Of a DNA stretch of 64,000 nt, positions 37,694 to 47,689 are shown piece by piece; within the stretch, counting starts at the first letter, position 1, and the number at the start of each line of letters is the position of its first letter. Source of the stretch: G963678255 sp963678255 (GTDB lineage Bacteria > Cloacimonadota > Cloacimonadia > Cloacimonadales > WRIO01); the NCBI GenBank assembly GCA_963678255.2, contig CAXXTW010000002.1, positions 1,054,001-1,118,000 of the forward strand. The letters run 5' to 3'. Position numbers and translations under genes: made by a program. The notes beneath the pieces were generated by a model. The model was given only the letters and a program-made list of their open reading frames with translations. It was not told the DNA's origin and did no database searches.

Positions 37694-38290
37694 TTATTTT
37701 ATCTCCATTTTAAAGTTAATTTCCTTAATAACTTCATTTTTAATCCGTTCTACTTCAGTTTTATCGACATTTAGTTTATCAGCAAACCTATTAATGATAC
37801 TAGCTTCATCAAACTGAAAGACATGATCAGCGAAAGCAACAAAAAATAGTAATCTGATCACATAGAAGCGTTTTTGAGGGTTATTTTTGTAAACTAAGTT
37901 TATCATATCAATTTGATGATCAATATCAACATTCTGAGTTTCAAAATCAGCCAGCAGTTTATCGAAGAGGTGAGAGATGATCTCTTCTTCAGACTTACCA
38001 TAAACAGACTTGTATCGTTCATATTCGAGAGGTCTTTGGTGTAACTGAAAAACCAATTCGGTAATAATTTCTTTTTTCACAGCAGGGCTGATAAAACCTT
38101 TAGATTTTGCTAACACCAAAGTCAAAGCCATTGAGCTGGAGACTAAAGAGAACTCTTCAAAAGTCTTTTTTTCTTCATCAGTTTCAGGGATATATGTTTT
38201 GTTAATAAAAAAAGTTTCCAGACTATGTTCTTTGGTATTTGGATCGGTTTCTTTCAGATAATCATCAATTGTAATTGACCATTTAGACAT
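37694..38290 (-). CDS. TerB-like helical protein
   Basis: 198 residues, predicted all-helical. The C-terminal part (VIRLLFFVAFADHVFQFDEASIINRFADKLNVDKTEVERI) resembles the TerB / DjlA N-terminal fold, in which an acidic Asp-His-x-F-x-x-x-E pattern is typical. Function of such stand-alone proteins is unknown. GGAGG upstream of the ATG. A separate transcription unit from the downstream M19 dipeptidase. Confidence 0.55.
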   Translation of the reverse strand: MSKWSITIDDYLKETDPNTKEHSLETFFINKTYIPETDEEKKTFEEFSLVSSSMALTLVLAKSKGFISPAVKKEIITELVFQLHQRPLEYERYKSVYGKSEEEIISHLFDKLLADFETQNVDIDHQIDMINLVYKNNPQKRFYVIRLLFFVAFADHVFQFDEASIINRFADKLNVDKTEVERIKNEVIKEINFKMEIK

Positions 38291-38395
38291 TTTTTCCTCC
38301 TATATTAGAATCAGCTTACATTATTTTGATTCTATTAATATTATAATACATAAAGAATATAAAGTCAATAGATAATAATAAAATTTACTATAATC

Positions 38396-39373
38396 TTATT
38401 CTGGCAAATTTTTAGTGATCACTCTCAATGCGTTTTTATAAAAAAGTTTTTCAAGTTTATCATTTTCTAAACCGATATTTTTCAGATACTGAGCCAGAGT
38501 AATAAAAGCATCTGGATTTTCTAAACCAGGGCTATATTCTTCGATTCCATCAAAATCAGAACCAAAAGAGATATTATCCCAGCAATTCAGAATATCACAA
38601 TGATCGAGCATTTTCTTTATCCATAAAAAACCATCAGGGATTTTTTTATCAGGAGGTATTTCACATCTAAGAAAGTTTGGATAGAAATTAATCCCAATAA
38701 GTCCGTTTCTTTCTTTGATAATTTTGATAATATCATCAGAAACATTTCTTTTAGCAGGATTTAAAGAACGAAAATCAGAATGAGAAGCCATGATAGTCCC
38801 ATTAAACATTTTTTCCAGATCAAAAACAGACTGATCTGACAAATGAGAGATATCAACCAAGAAATTAAATTCATTAAGTTTATCTGTCAGATCTTTTACA
38901 GAAGAGAAAGCACCAGTATTTTCAGTAACAGGAGAGAACCAAGGAGTGAGACGATTCCAGGTAGGAGCAATCATCCGTACACCCAATTCATGGAAGACAT
39001 CAATCAGATTCAAATTTCCTTCAATGATTTCTAAACCTTCAATAGAAAGAAGAAAAGCGTATTTATCTTCAAGTAGTAGATCTTTTTTTGATTTGAGCAG
39101 ATAGAAATCTTTGTTTTTTTTAATATCTTGAATTAAGCCTGAAATAATGGATAGAGCGTGATGTAGGGGTTTATCCATAAACGAATTAAACATGAATAAT
39201 GAAGTTGTGGTAATTCTAATATTTGCAGAACGGATTTTGTTTAGATCAACATCATAAAGAGGGGTATTCTTATTTTGATTTAAATCCTTTAATTTTTCAT
39301 AAGAAGGGTATTTCTTAAAAAGCCATTTTTTTGAGTAAGTGTCATTATGAAGATCGATTACAGGTAATTTCAT
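38396..39373 (-). CDS. Membrane-type dipeptidase, peptidase family M19
   Basis: 325 residues. DLHNDT (metal-binding His-x-Asp), LLSIEGLE (bridging Glu), ISHLSD and ASHSDFRSLNPAKRN (His ligands), and SFGSDFDGIE are the renal dipeptidase motifs. These zinc enzymes cleave dipeptides, including those with a D-residue at the C-terminal side. The ATG at 39373 with AAAGGAAA is chosen over an upstream TTG and overlaps the previous stop (ATGA). No signal peptide, so probably cytoplasmic. Confidence 0.9.
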   Translation of the reverse strand: MKLPVIDLHNDTYSKKWLFKKYPSYEKLKDLNQNKNTPLYDVDLNKIRSANIRITTTSLFMFNSFMDKPLHHALSIISGLIQDIKKNKDFYLLKSKKDLLLEDKYAFLLSIEGLEIIEGNLNLIDVFHELGVRMIAPTWNRLTPWFSPVTENTGAFSSVKDLTDKLNEFNFLVDISHLSDQSVFDLEKMFNGTIMASHSDFRSLNPAKRNVSDDIIKIIKERNGLIGINFYPNFLRCEIPPDKKIPDGFLWIKKMLDHCDILNCWDNISFGSDFDGIEEYSPGLENPDAFITLAQYLKNIGLENDKLEKLFYKNALRVITKNLPE

Positions 39374-40224
39374 ATATTTCCTTTCACCCAAGGTAATTGA
39401 GTCATTTCAGTCACAATATTAATTTTTTGACATTCTGAGTTAAGATAGTCATACAGAACTTTTGCGTTTGGAGATTCACAACAGTACTGATTTCCGTATC
39501 TTTTTTCATATTGTTTTTTAAGACCGGGAAAGAGTTCATCGAGTTTTTGATAGAAAAAGGTTTTTTGCTGGTCTCTTAAAGTAACAGCAAACCAAGGGAA
39601 AACAAATTTAGCTCCAGAATCATGAGCTTTTTGAATCATCAGTTGCACATTTTTTTTATTATCTTGAATATAGGGTAAAACAGGCATAAGTAAAATACCT
39701 GTATAAATTCCGGCATCAGTCAGCTTTTTAATCAGATCAAAGCGAAGAGAAGAGACAGGAGCAAACGGTTCAACTTTCTGAGACATTTCATCAAAAGCAG
39801 TTGTAATGGTGATGGCAACAGAGGTATGAGTAAAAGCAATTGATTGTAGGAGGTCAATATCTCTTTCTATTAACAGACTCTTAGTAACCAGATGAATCCC
39901 AAAGTTTTGATGATAGATTTCTTTCAGACAATTCCTAGTTAAACCAAGCTGTTTTTCTAAAGGTAAATAAGGATCGCTCATTGCGCCAGAGCCAATCAAA
40001 CATTTTTGTCTTTTCTTAGAAAGTTCAGATCTTAACAATTCCACAGCATTTGTTTTTACGGTAATGTCATAGAAATCCTCAATTTGATAGCATTCAGAGC
40101 GTGAATCGCAATAGATACAATCGTGGGAACAACCTCTATAGATGTTAAACAGATGTTTAACACCAAACCATTCAGAAGGACCTTTGTTTGGAACAAGGAT
40201 TTTTTTAGCTAATATTTCTTTCAT
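39370..40224 (-). CDS. Radical SAM protein, SPL/COG1533 family (Rv2578c-like)
   Basis: 284 residues. RGCSHDCIYCDSRSECY gives the Cx3Cx2C cluster site (C32, C36, C39). GSGAMSDPYLPLEKQ, LVTKSLLIERDIDLL and EPFAPVSSLRFDLI are typical of the COG1533 group. It is distantly similar to the protein at 1430, sharing the TKS-x-L-x-x-RD-x-x-L element. Substrate unknown. It is translationally coupled to the M19 dipeptidase by an ATGA overlap. Confidence 0.85.
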   Translation of the reverse strand: MKEILAKKILVPNKGPSEWFGVKHLFNIYRGCSHDCIYCDSRSECYQIEDFYDITVKTNAVELLRSELSKKRQKCLIGSGAMSDPYLPLEKQLGLTRNCLKEIYHQNFGIHLVTKSLLIERDIDLLQSIAFTHTSVAITITTAFDEMSQKVEPFAPVSSLRFDLIKKLTDAGIYTGILLMPVLPYIQDNKKNVQLMIQKAHDSGAKFVFPWFAVTLRDQQKTFFYQKLDELFPGLKKQYEKRYGNQYCCESPNAKVLYDYLNSECQKINIVTEMTQLPWVKGNI

Positions 40225-40281
40225 AATCTTTTCTCGATTAAGATAAAAGCTTAATAGAACATTTTGTCAATTGGATTTTTA

Positions 40282-40326
40282 AAAAATAAAAAAAGCAGTT
40301 TTACAACAAAGAGTCATAAAACTGCT
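40282..40326 (-). terminator. Rho-independent terminator of the lipoprotein gene
   Basis: Read on the minus strand: AGCAGTTTTA / TAAAACTGCT stem (40294-40303 with 40317-40326), followed by TTTTTTTATTTTTTAA. Confidence 0.85.
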
Positions 40327-40342
40327 CAACATTTTAATAAGA

Positions 40343-41047
40343 TTAATCTAGGATGTTTTCTTTGATTATTTTTTTATGAAGATTTAATTTTTCATTTAAT
40401 GATAAATAACGTGAAGATTCTTTTACATTCATAGAAGAAATTATCAAATTATTACCAACAGTGGAATAATTCAGAATTGTTACAGAATTTTCTTCCCAAT
40501 GTTTACTTTCAAAAGTATAGGTTCTTAAAGAAGTACCAATACTTTTGTGAAAATCATAATCATTTCCATTTTCTTCCATAGCGTATCCATCAACACTTTG
40601 GTATTGAACAGAACCGGTATATGACCAGGTAAGAGTTGGAGTAAGAGTATTTCCATCGTTTACAAATGAAGTAAAGCTAGGGCAAACTTTTATAGTAGAA
40701 TTAAACTGTTGGCCATTGATAGTAAGCACAACAGGATATGATTGATCTGGCACAAGGGCAATACCAGTAACATGAAAGCCCATTTCAAATTGTTCCAAAG
40801 CAACTGTTTGATTATTAAAAACTAAACTGGCAGAAGTGATGGGAGTTGGATTTTCTTCATTTAAACTCACAATCAAAATACTATTTTCAGCTGGATTACC
40901 AGATTCAGCACGGTACACCATCATACCAAAAGTATAATTAGAAGTAGTTGGATCAGATGCACTTGAAGAACTACTGCTTCCACAACTTGTTAACAAAATT
41001 GCGAGAGTGATAAAAAGAACTAATAAGATTCCTGTACGTTTTTTCAT
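40343..41047 (-). CDS. Lipoprotein, Ig-like
   Basis: 234 residues. A signal peptide ends in the lipobox LLTSC with the acylated Cys at 22, followed by a serine-rich linker (GSSSSSSASDPTTSN). The mature part is predicted beta-rich with PSFTSFVNDGNTLTPTLTWSYTG, resembling fibronectin/Ig-like lipoproteins. Function unknown. Own terminator downstream and GGAGGAAA upstream, so it is a single-gene unit. Confidence 0.75.
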   Translation of the reverse strand: MKKRTGILLVLFITLAILLTSCGSSSSSSASDPTTSNYTFGMMVYRAESGNPAENSILIVSLNEENPTPITSASLVFNNQTVALEQFEMGFHVTGIALVPDQSYPVVLTINGQQFNSTIKVCPSFTSFVNDGNTLTPTLTWSYTGSVQYQSVDGYAMEENGNDYDFHKSIGTSLRTYTFESKHWEENSVTILNYSTVGNNLIISSMNVKESSRYLSLNEKLNLHKKIIKENILD

Positions 41048-41246
41048 AACATTTTCCTCCTGATTTTTCCTTTAAAAAGGATATTTATCCAATTTAATAA
41101 AATAAATTTATTTTGTAAAGATAAAAATTTTTATACAAATAAAAATTAAAAGAATTTACAGAAGTATTTATTACACAATAGATTCTGGTTAAAGAGATTT
41201 ATGACAAATTTAAAAAATACATATATTGGTATATAGCTTTATAAGC

Positions 41247-42575
41247 TTACCCATGCAATTTAAGTAATTTTCTATTTCTGATGCAAAATATAATCAAAGT
41301 AAAAAGTAAAGTAGTAAACTCAGCTATAGGGACGATCAACCAGACGCCTATCATACCCCATAAAGAAGGCAAGATAAACAAACCAATTAAAACCATAAAA
41401 ATAGTTCTATTAAGAGTAATTATAGTAGCTATAGAGGATTTTTCAATGGACTGTAAAAAGGAAACAATGACCATGTTCAAAGCCATAAAGGGCATAGCAA
41501 TAAAATAAAGTTTTAAGCCTTGTTTTGCAGTAAATAATAAAGCAGGGTCTGAAGCATTGAATAATTTAATAATTGGCATAGGGAAAGACCAGATAAAGAG
41601 CATTTTAGCAATTCCGATAGAAAGAGCAGTGATTAAAGCTAATTTAAACACTTTATTAACTCTTAACCTATAACCAGCCCCAAAGTTTTGACTGGCAATT
41701 GGTTGCATTGCCTGAGCAGTTCCGATAAAGAGGACATTGCCAACAAAAGCAATATTAGCAATCACACTATAAGCAGCCACCCCCAGATCTCCGCTTAATT
41801 TTAGTAACACTTGGTTAAAGGAAAAGATCACAATTCCAGGAGCTATGGAATCTAAAAAGCTAGCGAAACCATTTCTAAGAATTCTATAAACTTTTTTAAA
41901 TGTATTAACAGGTCGAGTCAGTTTTAGCTGATTATGTTTTTTTTTAAAATGAGTCATCAAGACAGCAATTGAGATCAGAGGACTAATAACTGTTGCTAAA
42001 ACAGCACCAGTCATACCCCAGTGAAAGACAAAAATAAAAATAGCATCGAGAATGATATTAACAAAATTACCTGTTAATCCTGCTATCATAGCAGTTTTGG
42101 GAGAATGATCATTTCGAATAAAACAGGAAAGGATTGAAGTAAAGATAAATGCAGAACTAAACCAAATGAGAATTACACTATATTCTTTAGCTAAGTCAAA
42201 TATTTGAGATGAAGCTCCCAAGAATCGGCAAAGCTGGTCAATAAACAGTAGATTAATCAAAGTGAAAACAAAACCAGCAATAAGACCCAAAGCAAGGGTA
42301 ATCGTAAAGATTTCTTGTGCTTCTTTAATGTTTTTCTTCCCAATAGAAACAGAGAAAGCCGTAGCTCCTCCCATTCCCAGAAGCACTCCTAAACAGATAA
42401 ACATACTAAAGATTGGCAGAGTAATGTTTAGTGCAGTGAGACCTTTAACTCCGACACCCTGACCGATAAAAATAGTATCAACCAGAATATAGAGAGACAA
42501 TCCAATCATAGAAGAAATTGCAGGAATTAAATATTTAATAAATAATTTTGGAATAGAGCCTTTTATTAAATCCAA
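41247..42575 (-). CDS. MATE-family efflux transporter
   Basis: 442 residues with about twelve membrane helices. IGQGVGVKGLTALNITLPIF, GMGGATAFSVSIGKKN and GTAQAMQPIASQNFGAG are characteristic MATE blocks, the last near the start of the second six-helix half. MATE proteins export cationic drugs or metabolites using Na+ or H+. Closest to the MepA/DinF-like branch by eye. It lies 11 bp downstream of the secreted paralogue pair. Confidence 0.9.
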   Translation of the reverse strand: MDLIKGSIPKLFIKYLIPAISSMIGLSLYILVDTIFIGQGVGVKGLTALNITLPIFSMFICLGVLLGMGGATAFSVSIGKKNIKEAQEIFTITLALGLIAGFVFTLINLLFIDQLCRFLGASSQIFDLAKEYSVILIWFSSAFIFTSILSCFIRNDHSPKTAMIAGLTGNFVNIILDAIFIFVFHWGMTGAVLATVISPLISIAVLMTHFKKKHNQLKLTRPVNTFKKVYRILRNGFASFLDSIAPGIVIFSFNQVLLKLSGDLGVAAYSVIANIAFVGNVLFIGTAQAMQPIASQNFGAGYRLRVNKVFKLALITALSIGIAKMLFIWSFPMPIIKLFNASDPALLFTAKQGLKLYFIAMPFMALNMVIVSFLQSIEKSSIATIITLNRTIFMVLIGLFILPSLWGMIGVWLIVPIAEFTTLLFTLIIFCIRNRKLLKLHG

Positions 42576-42586
42576 AGAGTATCCTT

Positions 42587-44005
42587 TTAATCAGTATTTA
42601 AGATATAGAAGAATTTGTAACCCTGATAATTAACTCTTTGCATAATAACAGTTTGTTTATCTGAAGTTGCTAAAAGATTCGGGAAATCATTTTCAGAGAT
42701 CTTTAGATTTTTATCTAAGGAGTAGTTTGCTAGATCTATTCTATTGAGAGAGTAGAGTTTTTTTTGTAAAGTTTCAGACCATATATAGGACAAATAAAAA
42801 GTATAATCTTTTCCTAAAGCAACAGATTCAAAGTTTTCATAAGGATTATCAAGTAAACTAGGGATCTCAAGGCGAGAGTAATAATCGTCAGATAGTTTTT
42901 TATACCATGTTCCCCAGACGGGTGTATGATTAAAGGGGGCATTATTAAATTCATTATTTATATCAGCCAGACTATACAGATAAAAATCTCCATATTTATT
43001 ATGATCTGAGTTTTTAATATTGTTAAAGATAAATTCTTGAGTATTTTCATTGCGATTATTTGCAACTTTTGGGTTAATCTGTTTAAAATTCTGATCTAGA
43101 TAAATTGTTTCATCAGAAAAAGAGAAAGAAAACATTTTATTACTATAGGCAACAGAGGCATAACCCAATTTCTTTCCCAGATAAATTCTCTTAAACTGGC
43201 TAGTATCCATTGTAAATTTATCAACAGAATAAATATTGAAGATACCAGATAAGAAATCACGTACACAAAAGAAAAGCGTATTCTTTTCAGCACCAATATA
43301 TGTCAGATCATTTATGAAAAGAGGGTCAAGATTAAAAACAAGAGGTTTAAAATCACTCGATAGAACTTTATAATATTGAGGATTCATCTGATAAATTGAT
43401 TTTAAAAAATAGAAAGAGCCATTATCTCTTTTTTTCATTTGATAGAGAATAGAGTTAATAAATACAGATTTATTTTCATTTTGAAAAAAGTTCACTTTAA
43501 ATTCATAGAGATTTTGATTATAAACAGTAATTTTTTCTAACTCAGTAAAATTAGCTAGAGGGTAATCGTTGTGATAAAAGCTTAATATTCTGGGATCAAA
43601 GGCAATCATGAGGGATTTAATATTAAATACAGCTTCTTCAAGATTTTCTACATACAAAGTTTTGATATTTAGATGATCATTGCAAATAGAAATGAGATCA
43701 CTCACATGAATATAATAAAATGGGACAATAGATTGTTGTTTTTGAAGAGAGTTAAACCCATTAGTGCGATAATATTCATTTAAGCAATATCTAACGACAT
43801 TATTAACAGGGATTTCAGAGACATCGTTAAACCCGCTGGAAGGGTTCAACTCATAGACTGCATTTTTGATATATTTTTGCCAAAAGAAATTTAATGAATC
43901 GGGATTTGTGTAAACATGAATAATTGAAGGATTTTGAACAGGAAGAGCTGACAAGGAAAATGATAATATTATCAGGAGGAGAAAGGTTAAAAGAAAAGGT
44001 TTCAT
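42587..44005 (-). CDS. Secreted protein, tandem paralogue 2
   Basis: 472 residues with a signal peptide (LLTFLLLIILSFSLSALP). No known domain recognised. Near the N-terminus it has NPDSLNFFWQKYIKNAVYE, matching NQDTLNFYWENYLKDCLP in the upstream neighbour. The spacing to the NVVRYCLNEYYRTNGF segment also matches. The rest looks like a beta-rich repeat protein with many Tyr, Asn and Phe. Its ATG overlaps the previous stop (ATGA). Confidence 0.7.
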   Translation of the reverse strand: MKPFLLTFLLLIILSFSLSALPVQNPSIIHVYTNPDSLNFFWQKYIKNAVYELNPSSGFNDVSEIPVNNVVRYCLNEYYRTNGFNSLQKQQSIVPFYYIHVSDLISICNDHLNIKTLYVENLEEAVFNIKSLMIAFDPRILSFYHNDYPLANFTELEKITVYNQNLYEFKVNFFQNENKSVFINSILYQMKKRDNGSFYFLKSIYQMNPQYYKVLSSDFKPLVFNLDPLFINDLTYIGAEKNTLFFCVRDFLSGIFNIYSVDKFTMDTSQFKRIYLGKKLGYASVAYSNKMFSFSFSDETIYLDQNFKQINPKVANNRNENTQEFIFNNIKNSDHNKYGDFYLYSLADINNEFNNAPFNHTPVWGTWYKKLSDDYYSRLEIPSLLDNPYENFESVALGKDYTFYLSYIWSETLQKKLYSLNRIDLANYSLDKNLKISENDFPNLLATSDKQTVIMQRVNYQGYKFFYILNTD

Positions 44006-45642
44006 TTTAATATTCCTTCTTTAGTGATGTAACAATTTTCAGTATTACTATCTGTAGAAAGTTTTAAAAAAATAATAACTCTACCATCGGACAATAATCC
44101 ACCAATACGAAGATCATCATTATAAGGGAAGTCATGATTCATGGTAATAATTGCATTATTTAACACTTTAGTTTTTCTATTGTAAATATTCAGACAATTT
44201 CCCTGATCAGTTGCGGTAATGAAGGCAATAAAATCAGCATTAGAGAAAATTTTCTTTTCAGTGATTAATCTTCCGTTAAGAGAGATATTTTGAGATGAAT
44301 TATCAAAGCTTCTAATTTTCAAGATCATCTGATCGTAAGATTCTTCAAAAACAAAGAGAGATTTGTTATCAATTAAGAAGTGATTGCTCTGGTAAATCTC
44401 ATCACCGAATTTTTCCAATATATTTTTATTGATATCATAAAGATAGAAGTTGCCAATCGATTGATCATTGTATTTAATAAAAAAGATATTCTTGTCATTA
44501 TTTACAAATTGGATATTATTCAAGTTCAAAGGTTCTTCGCTTTTCTTAACAATGATAATTTCATTTTTACCAGATAAATCGTATAAAAACAGTCCATCGA
44601 TATTTTGATACACAATTTTTGTTTTATCCAAAGAGAAATCAAGAGGAAAATTAGAGAAAGTTTGGAGATAATTGTTAATTTCTTTTGTTGTTTGATGATA
44701 TGGCAATTTAGAATATTCGATTGTATCTTGTAGTAAGCTATATTTTAACGAGTATTTGCCATTAATATAATATAAAAAGCCATCTTTAAGACCTTTAAAA
44801 ACAATATCATAAGAATCATTAATATAAATATTTTTTACTTTTTCATTAACTAATTCAAAATTCTTTTTTTTAAAAGTAGAGATATTTAGAGTATTTTTTT
44901 TATTTATTGAGAAGGCATACAGATGATCATGATCATCCGAGAACATTGTTTTAGGATCGTAAAATGATTTATAAGAGCAATTTAAAGGAATCGTATTTTC
45001 ATTTAGTCCAAAAATTGAAGTATTGTTTTCCACATAATTTCTATTATAACCATACAGAATTCTGGAGCAAACAAAATAATACTTATTATCTTCAGCTTTT
45101 TGCAAATAAACTATGTAATTATTACCTGTTTTTTGTTTATTATCAATACTATAAATATCGAAATAAACTTTGATAACATTGTTGGTATAAAACTCAAGAT
45201 GAGAAAAAGCTTTATTATATTCTTTTTTAAGGTAATCCTCACCTAGACAGATATTGACATCGTCTTCACTCACAGAGAAGGAATCTTCAATCGAGTGAAA
45301 AAAAGTCTTTCTAATTGGGCTAATTAGATAATCTGGAATAGTATAATAATTATTTTTATTTAATCTCAATCTGGAAATACCGTATTTTCTTAGATATCTA
45401 GTAATGCAATAGAGATTGATATCATCAAAATCAATAATATCCTGAACAGACTCAAAAGTAAAGGAACAAGGCAAGCAATCTTTTAAGTAGTTTTCCCAAT
45501 AGAAATTTAGGGTATCCTGATTTGTGCATCGGCTAAGAAAAGAAATCTCCTGATAATTATCATCAAGTTTAATCCTATCTGATCCAATGGCAATTAAAGT
45601 AAAAGCATAGAATAGAAATATAAGAGCAAGCATTTTTTTCAT
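44002..45642 (-). CDS. Secreted protein, tandem paralogue 1
   Basis: 546 residues with a signal peptide (KKMLALIFLFYAFTLIAIGS). It is related to the next gene in the N-terminal 200 residues: NQDTLNFYWENYLKD, then INLYCITRYLRKYGI, and later YYFVCSRILYGYNRNY against FYFLKSIYQMNPQYY. The C-terminal part has repeated short strands (FLYDLSGKNEIIIV, NFYLYDINKNILEKF) that suggest a beta-propeller. Function unknown. Confidence 0.7.
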   Translation of the reverse strand: MKKMLALIFLFYAFTLIAIGSDRIKLDDNYQEISFLSRCTNQDTLNFYWENYLKDCLPCSFTFESVQDIIDFDDINLYCITRYLRKYGISRLRLNKNNYYTIPDYLISPIRKTFFHSIEDSFSVSEDDVNICLGEDYLKKEYNKAFSHLEFYTNNVIKVYFDIYSIDNKQKTGNNYIVYLQKAEDNKYYFVCSRILYGYNRNYVENNTSIFGLNENTIPLNCSYKSFYDPKTMFSDDHDHLYAFSINKKNTLNISTFKKKNFELVNEKVKNIYINDSYDIVFKGLKDGFLYYINGKYSLKYSLLQDTIEYSKLPYHQTTKEINNYLQTFSNFPLDFSLDKTKIVYQNIDGLFLYDLSGKNEIIIVKKSEEPLNLNNIQFVNNDKNIFFIKYNDQSIGNFYLYDINKNILEKFGDEIYQSNHFLIDNKSLFVFEESYDQMILKIRSFDNSSQNISLNGRLITEKKIFSNADFIAFITATDQGNCLNIYNRKTKVLNNAIITMNHDFPYNDDLRIGGLLSDGRVIIFLKLSTDSNTENCYITKEGILK

Positions 45643-45670
45643 TTATAAACCTGAATTTTATAATAATTAA

Positions 45671-45955
45671 TTATAAAAACTTTTCAAAACCTTCTTGAAA
45701 CATGGTTGGTAAAACTTCAATGATAGAGTAAACAGCAGCTTTTTCTATATAAAAGGGATCTTCTTTAATAATATTTTCTGCAGTTTCTTTATTTTCAGCT
45801 CGGCAGATAATGAGACCACCTGTTCGAGGATTTTTTCTTCCTGAGCAGATGAATAATCCTAAATCATAGTATTTTTTTAGGAAAGCTTTGTGATCAATTA
45901 ACAATGAATCTATCACTTCAATGGGTTTCACATATTCAGATAATAATAAAAACAT
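45671..45955 (-). CDS. YCII-family protein
   Basis: 94 residues. SEYVKPIEVIDSLLIDHKAFLKKYYDLGLFICSGRKNPRTGGLIIC followed by ENIIKEDPFYIEKAAVYSIIEV matches YciI-like proteins, a ferredoxin-like fold with a conserved His (here in LIDHKAFL) and Asp (in KEDPF). Their role is poorly known. A ribosome site GGAGA precedes the ATG. Confidence 0.8.
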   Translation of the reverse strand: MFLLLSEYVKPIEVIDSLLIDHKAFLKKYYDLGLFICSGRKNPRTGGLIICRAENKETAENIIKEDPFYIEKAAVYSIIEVLPTMFQEGFEKFL

Positions 45956-46378
45956 AGTTTCTCCTTTTACAAAATAATAGAATTTATACAGGGAGACTTG
46001 TCAAGTAAGAAATGAATACTAATGAAGAAATGTATAAAAATGTGAGTAATTGTTCAAAAACAATTAACTTTTACTTGACAAAGAAAGATTTTACACATTT
46101 AGAAAATACAAGGAAATAGAAATTTGAAATTAGATATATAAGTCTTATGTCATCATTGAGAAAGGAAAAAGTGATGTAAGTGGAATAGTTATTGCTAAAT
46201 TATATAACCTGAAATTGAAGGGGTAATAAATTTTGAAAATAGTATTCATTCTAAGAGATTAAGATGAGAAGACTAGATTAAAGTCGTTACTTCTTATTCA
46301 TTTTCATAATCATGATTGATTATTGAATGTAAAAACCAGTAGTGAAAAGATAAGCAAAATTATTAAAGGGAATGCTTA
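45956..46378. other. Non-coding divergent gap
   Basis: 423 bp between the YCII gene and the glycan operon, which diverge. A TTGACA at 46075 has only a weak -10 (TTTAGA) 17 bp on. No gene, RNA or shared repeat module is visible. Confidence 0.4.
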
Positions 46379-47677
46379 ATGGAAAAAACCATATGGGAAA
46401 TACCAATATCGGTATTGTTTCATTATATCAAATATAATGTCATTCAATATAAAGATCAGGATAGCATTAAGAATTTTCAGTTAAAAAAAATACGAGCATT
46501 ACTTACACATTGCCATCAGAATGTTCCCTATTATAGGGATTTATTCAAGAATATTGGATTAAATGATCCAGACAAAATCAGTTGGTCAGATTTTCAACAA
46601 ATCCCACTATTAGATAAAGAGACAATTCGTCGAAATCCTGATCTATTTATAGCAGACAATGCAGAAAAGTTTGGTATTACGAAGGATTCAACAAGCGGAT
46701 CCACAGGCTCTCCCCTACACTTTCTATTAAGTAATTCTATACAAGCAAACAAAATTGCAGCTTTACTAAGAAGTTTTAATTGGGCAGGATATTCTTTTTT
46801 TATGCCGACATTAAATGTTCAAAGTTATTATTTTCAAGACAGGGACTTCAAATTTAATCCATTTTATCGATCCCTCAGATTTGATTCAAATCGATTAAGT
46901 AAACAATCATGTATATCCTTGAGTGAACAAATCAAGAAGGTAAAGCCAAAGATAATCCTAGGATTTCCTTTTGATATTGTGAGTATTGCCAGGTTTTTAA
47001 CAGAAGAATCTATCAAGATCCCGTTACCTAAAGCAGTTATAACCTATGGAGAGACTTTGTCAGACAGACGAAGAGAGCTAATAGAGAGATTTTATCAGGC
47101 ACCAGTTTATGATTTTTATTCAATGCATGAAGGATCAGCTATGATATCACAATGCAATAAGGGATCTTATCATTTGATAGAGGACTTTTCTTATATGGAG
47201 ATAATTGAGCAAAAGACAGAGGATCAAATCAATCAGGGTAATTTGGTTGGTACCAATTATTATAATTACACAATGCCTTTTATACGATACAAAATAAGAG
47301 ATAACGTGGAGTTGTCTGATGAAAAGTGTACATGTGGGCGTTCTTTTAGAGTTATTAAAAAGATATTAGGCAAGCAATGTGATTATATCCAAACAGAAGA
47401 TGGCAGGTTTTTAGGAGCAGTCATGTCTCATTCCATAGATCAAGCAGGAGGGGTTATACTTTCTCAGTGTATTCAGGAAAGTTTAACCAAAATCACAGTA
47501 AATCTTATCGTAGATAAGGATTATAATCATCAAAGTCAACAAAACTTGGAGTCAGGTTTCAGGAAAAGATTGGGGAATAAGATGGAGATATCTTTTAAGA
47601 TAGTAGATCAGTTAGAAAAAATAAAGTCTGGAAAAACACCTTTTATAATATCAAAAATTGGGAATAAATATGAATAA
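46379..47677 (+). CDS. CapK/PaaK-like adenylate-forming enzyme
   Basis: 432 residues. TSGSTGSPLHFLLS is the P-loop of phenylacetate-CoA-ligase-type adenylating enzymes, with VITYGETLSDRRRELIERF and DFYSMHEGSAMISQC as the following core motifs, and CGRSFRVIKKILGKQCDYI near the C-terminal domain. CapK-like members occur in capsule and surface-polysaccharide operons, where they activate an acid for transfer. Being first in the operon that contains GT2, WbqC and DegT genes supports this role. Confidence 0.85.
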   Translation: MEKTIWEIPISVLFHYIKYNVIQYKDQDSIKNFQLKKIRALLTHCHQNVPYYRDLFKNIGLNDPDKISWSDFQQIPLLDKETIRRNPDLFIADNAEKFGITKDSTSGSTGSPLHFLLSNSIQANKIAALLRSFNWAGYSFFMPTLNVQSYYFQDRDFKFNPFYRSLRFDSNRLSKQSCISLSEQIKKVKPKIILGFPFDIVSIARFLTEESIKIPLPKAVITYGETLSDRRRELIERFYQAPVYDFYSMHEGSAMISQCNKGSYHLIEDFSYMEIIEQKTEDQINQGNLVGTNYYNYTMPFIRYKIRDNVELSDEKCTCGRSFRVIKKILGKQCDYIQTEDGRFLGAVMSHSIDQAGGVILSQCIQESLTKITVNLIVDKDYNHQSQQNLESGFRKRLGNKMEISFKIVDQLEKIKSGKTPFIISKIGNKYE

Positions 47678-47689
47678 AATGGAGAAAAG

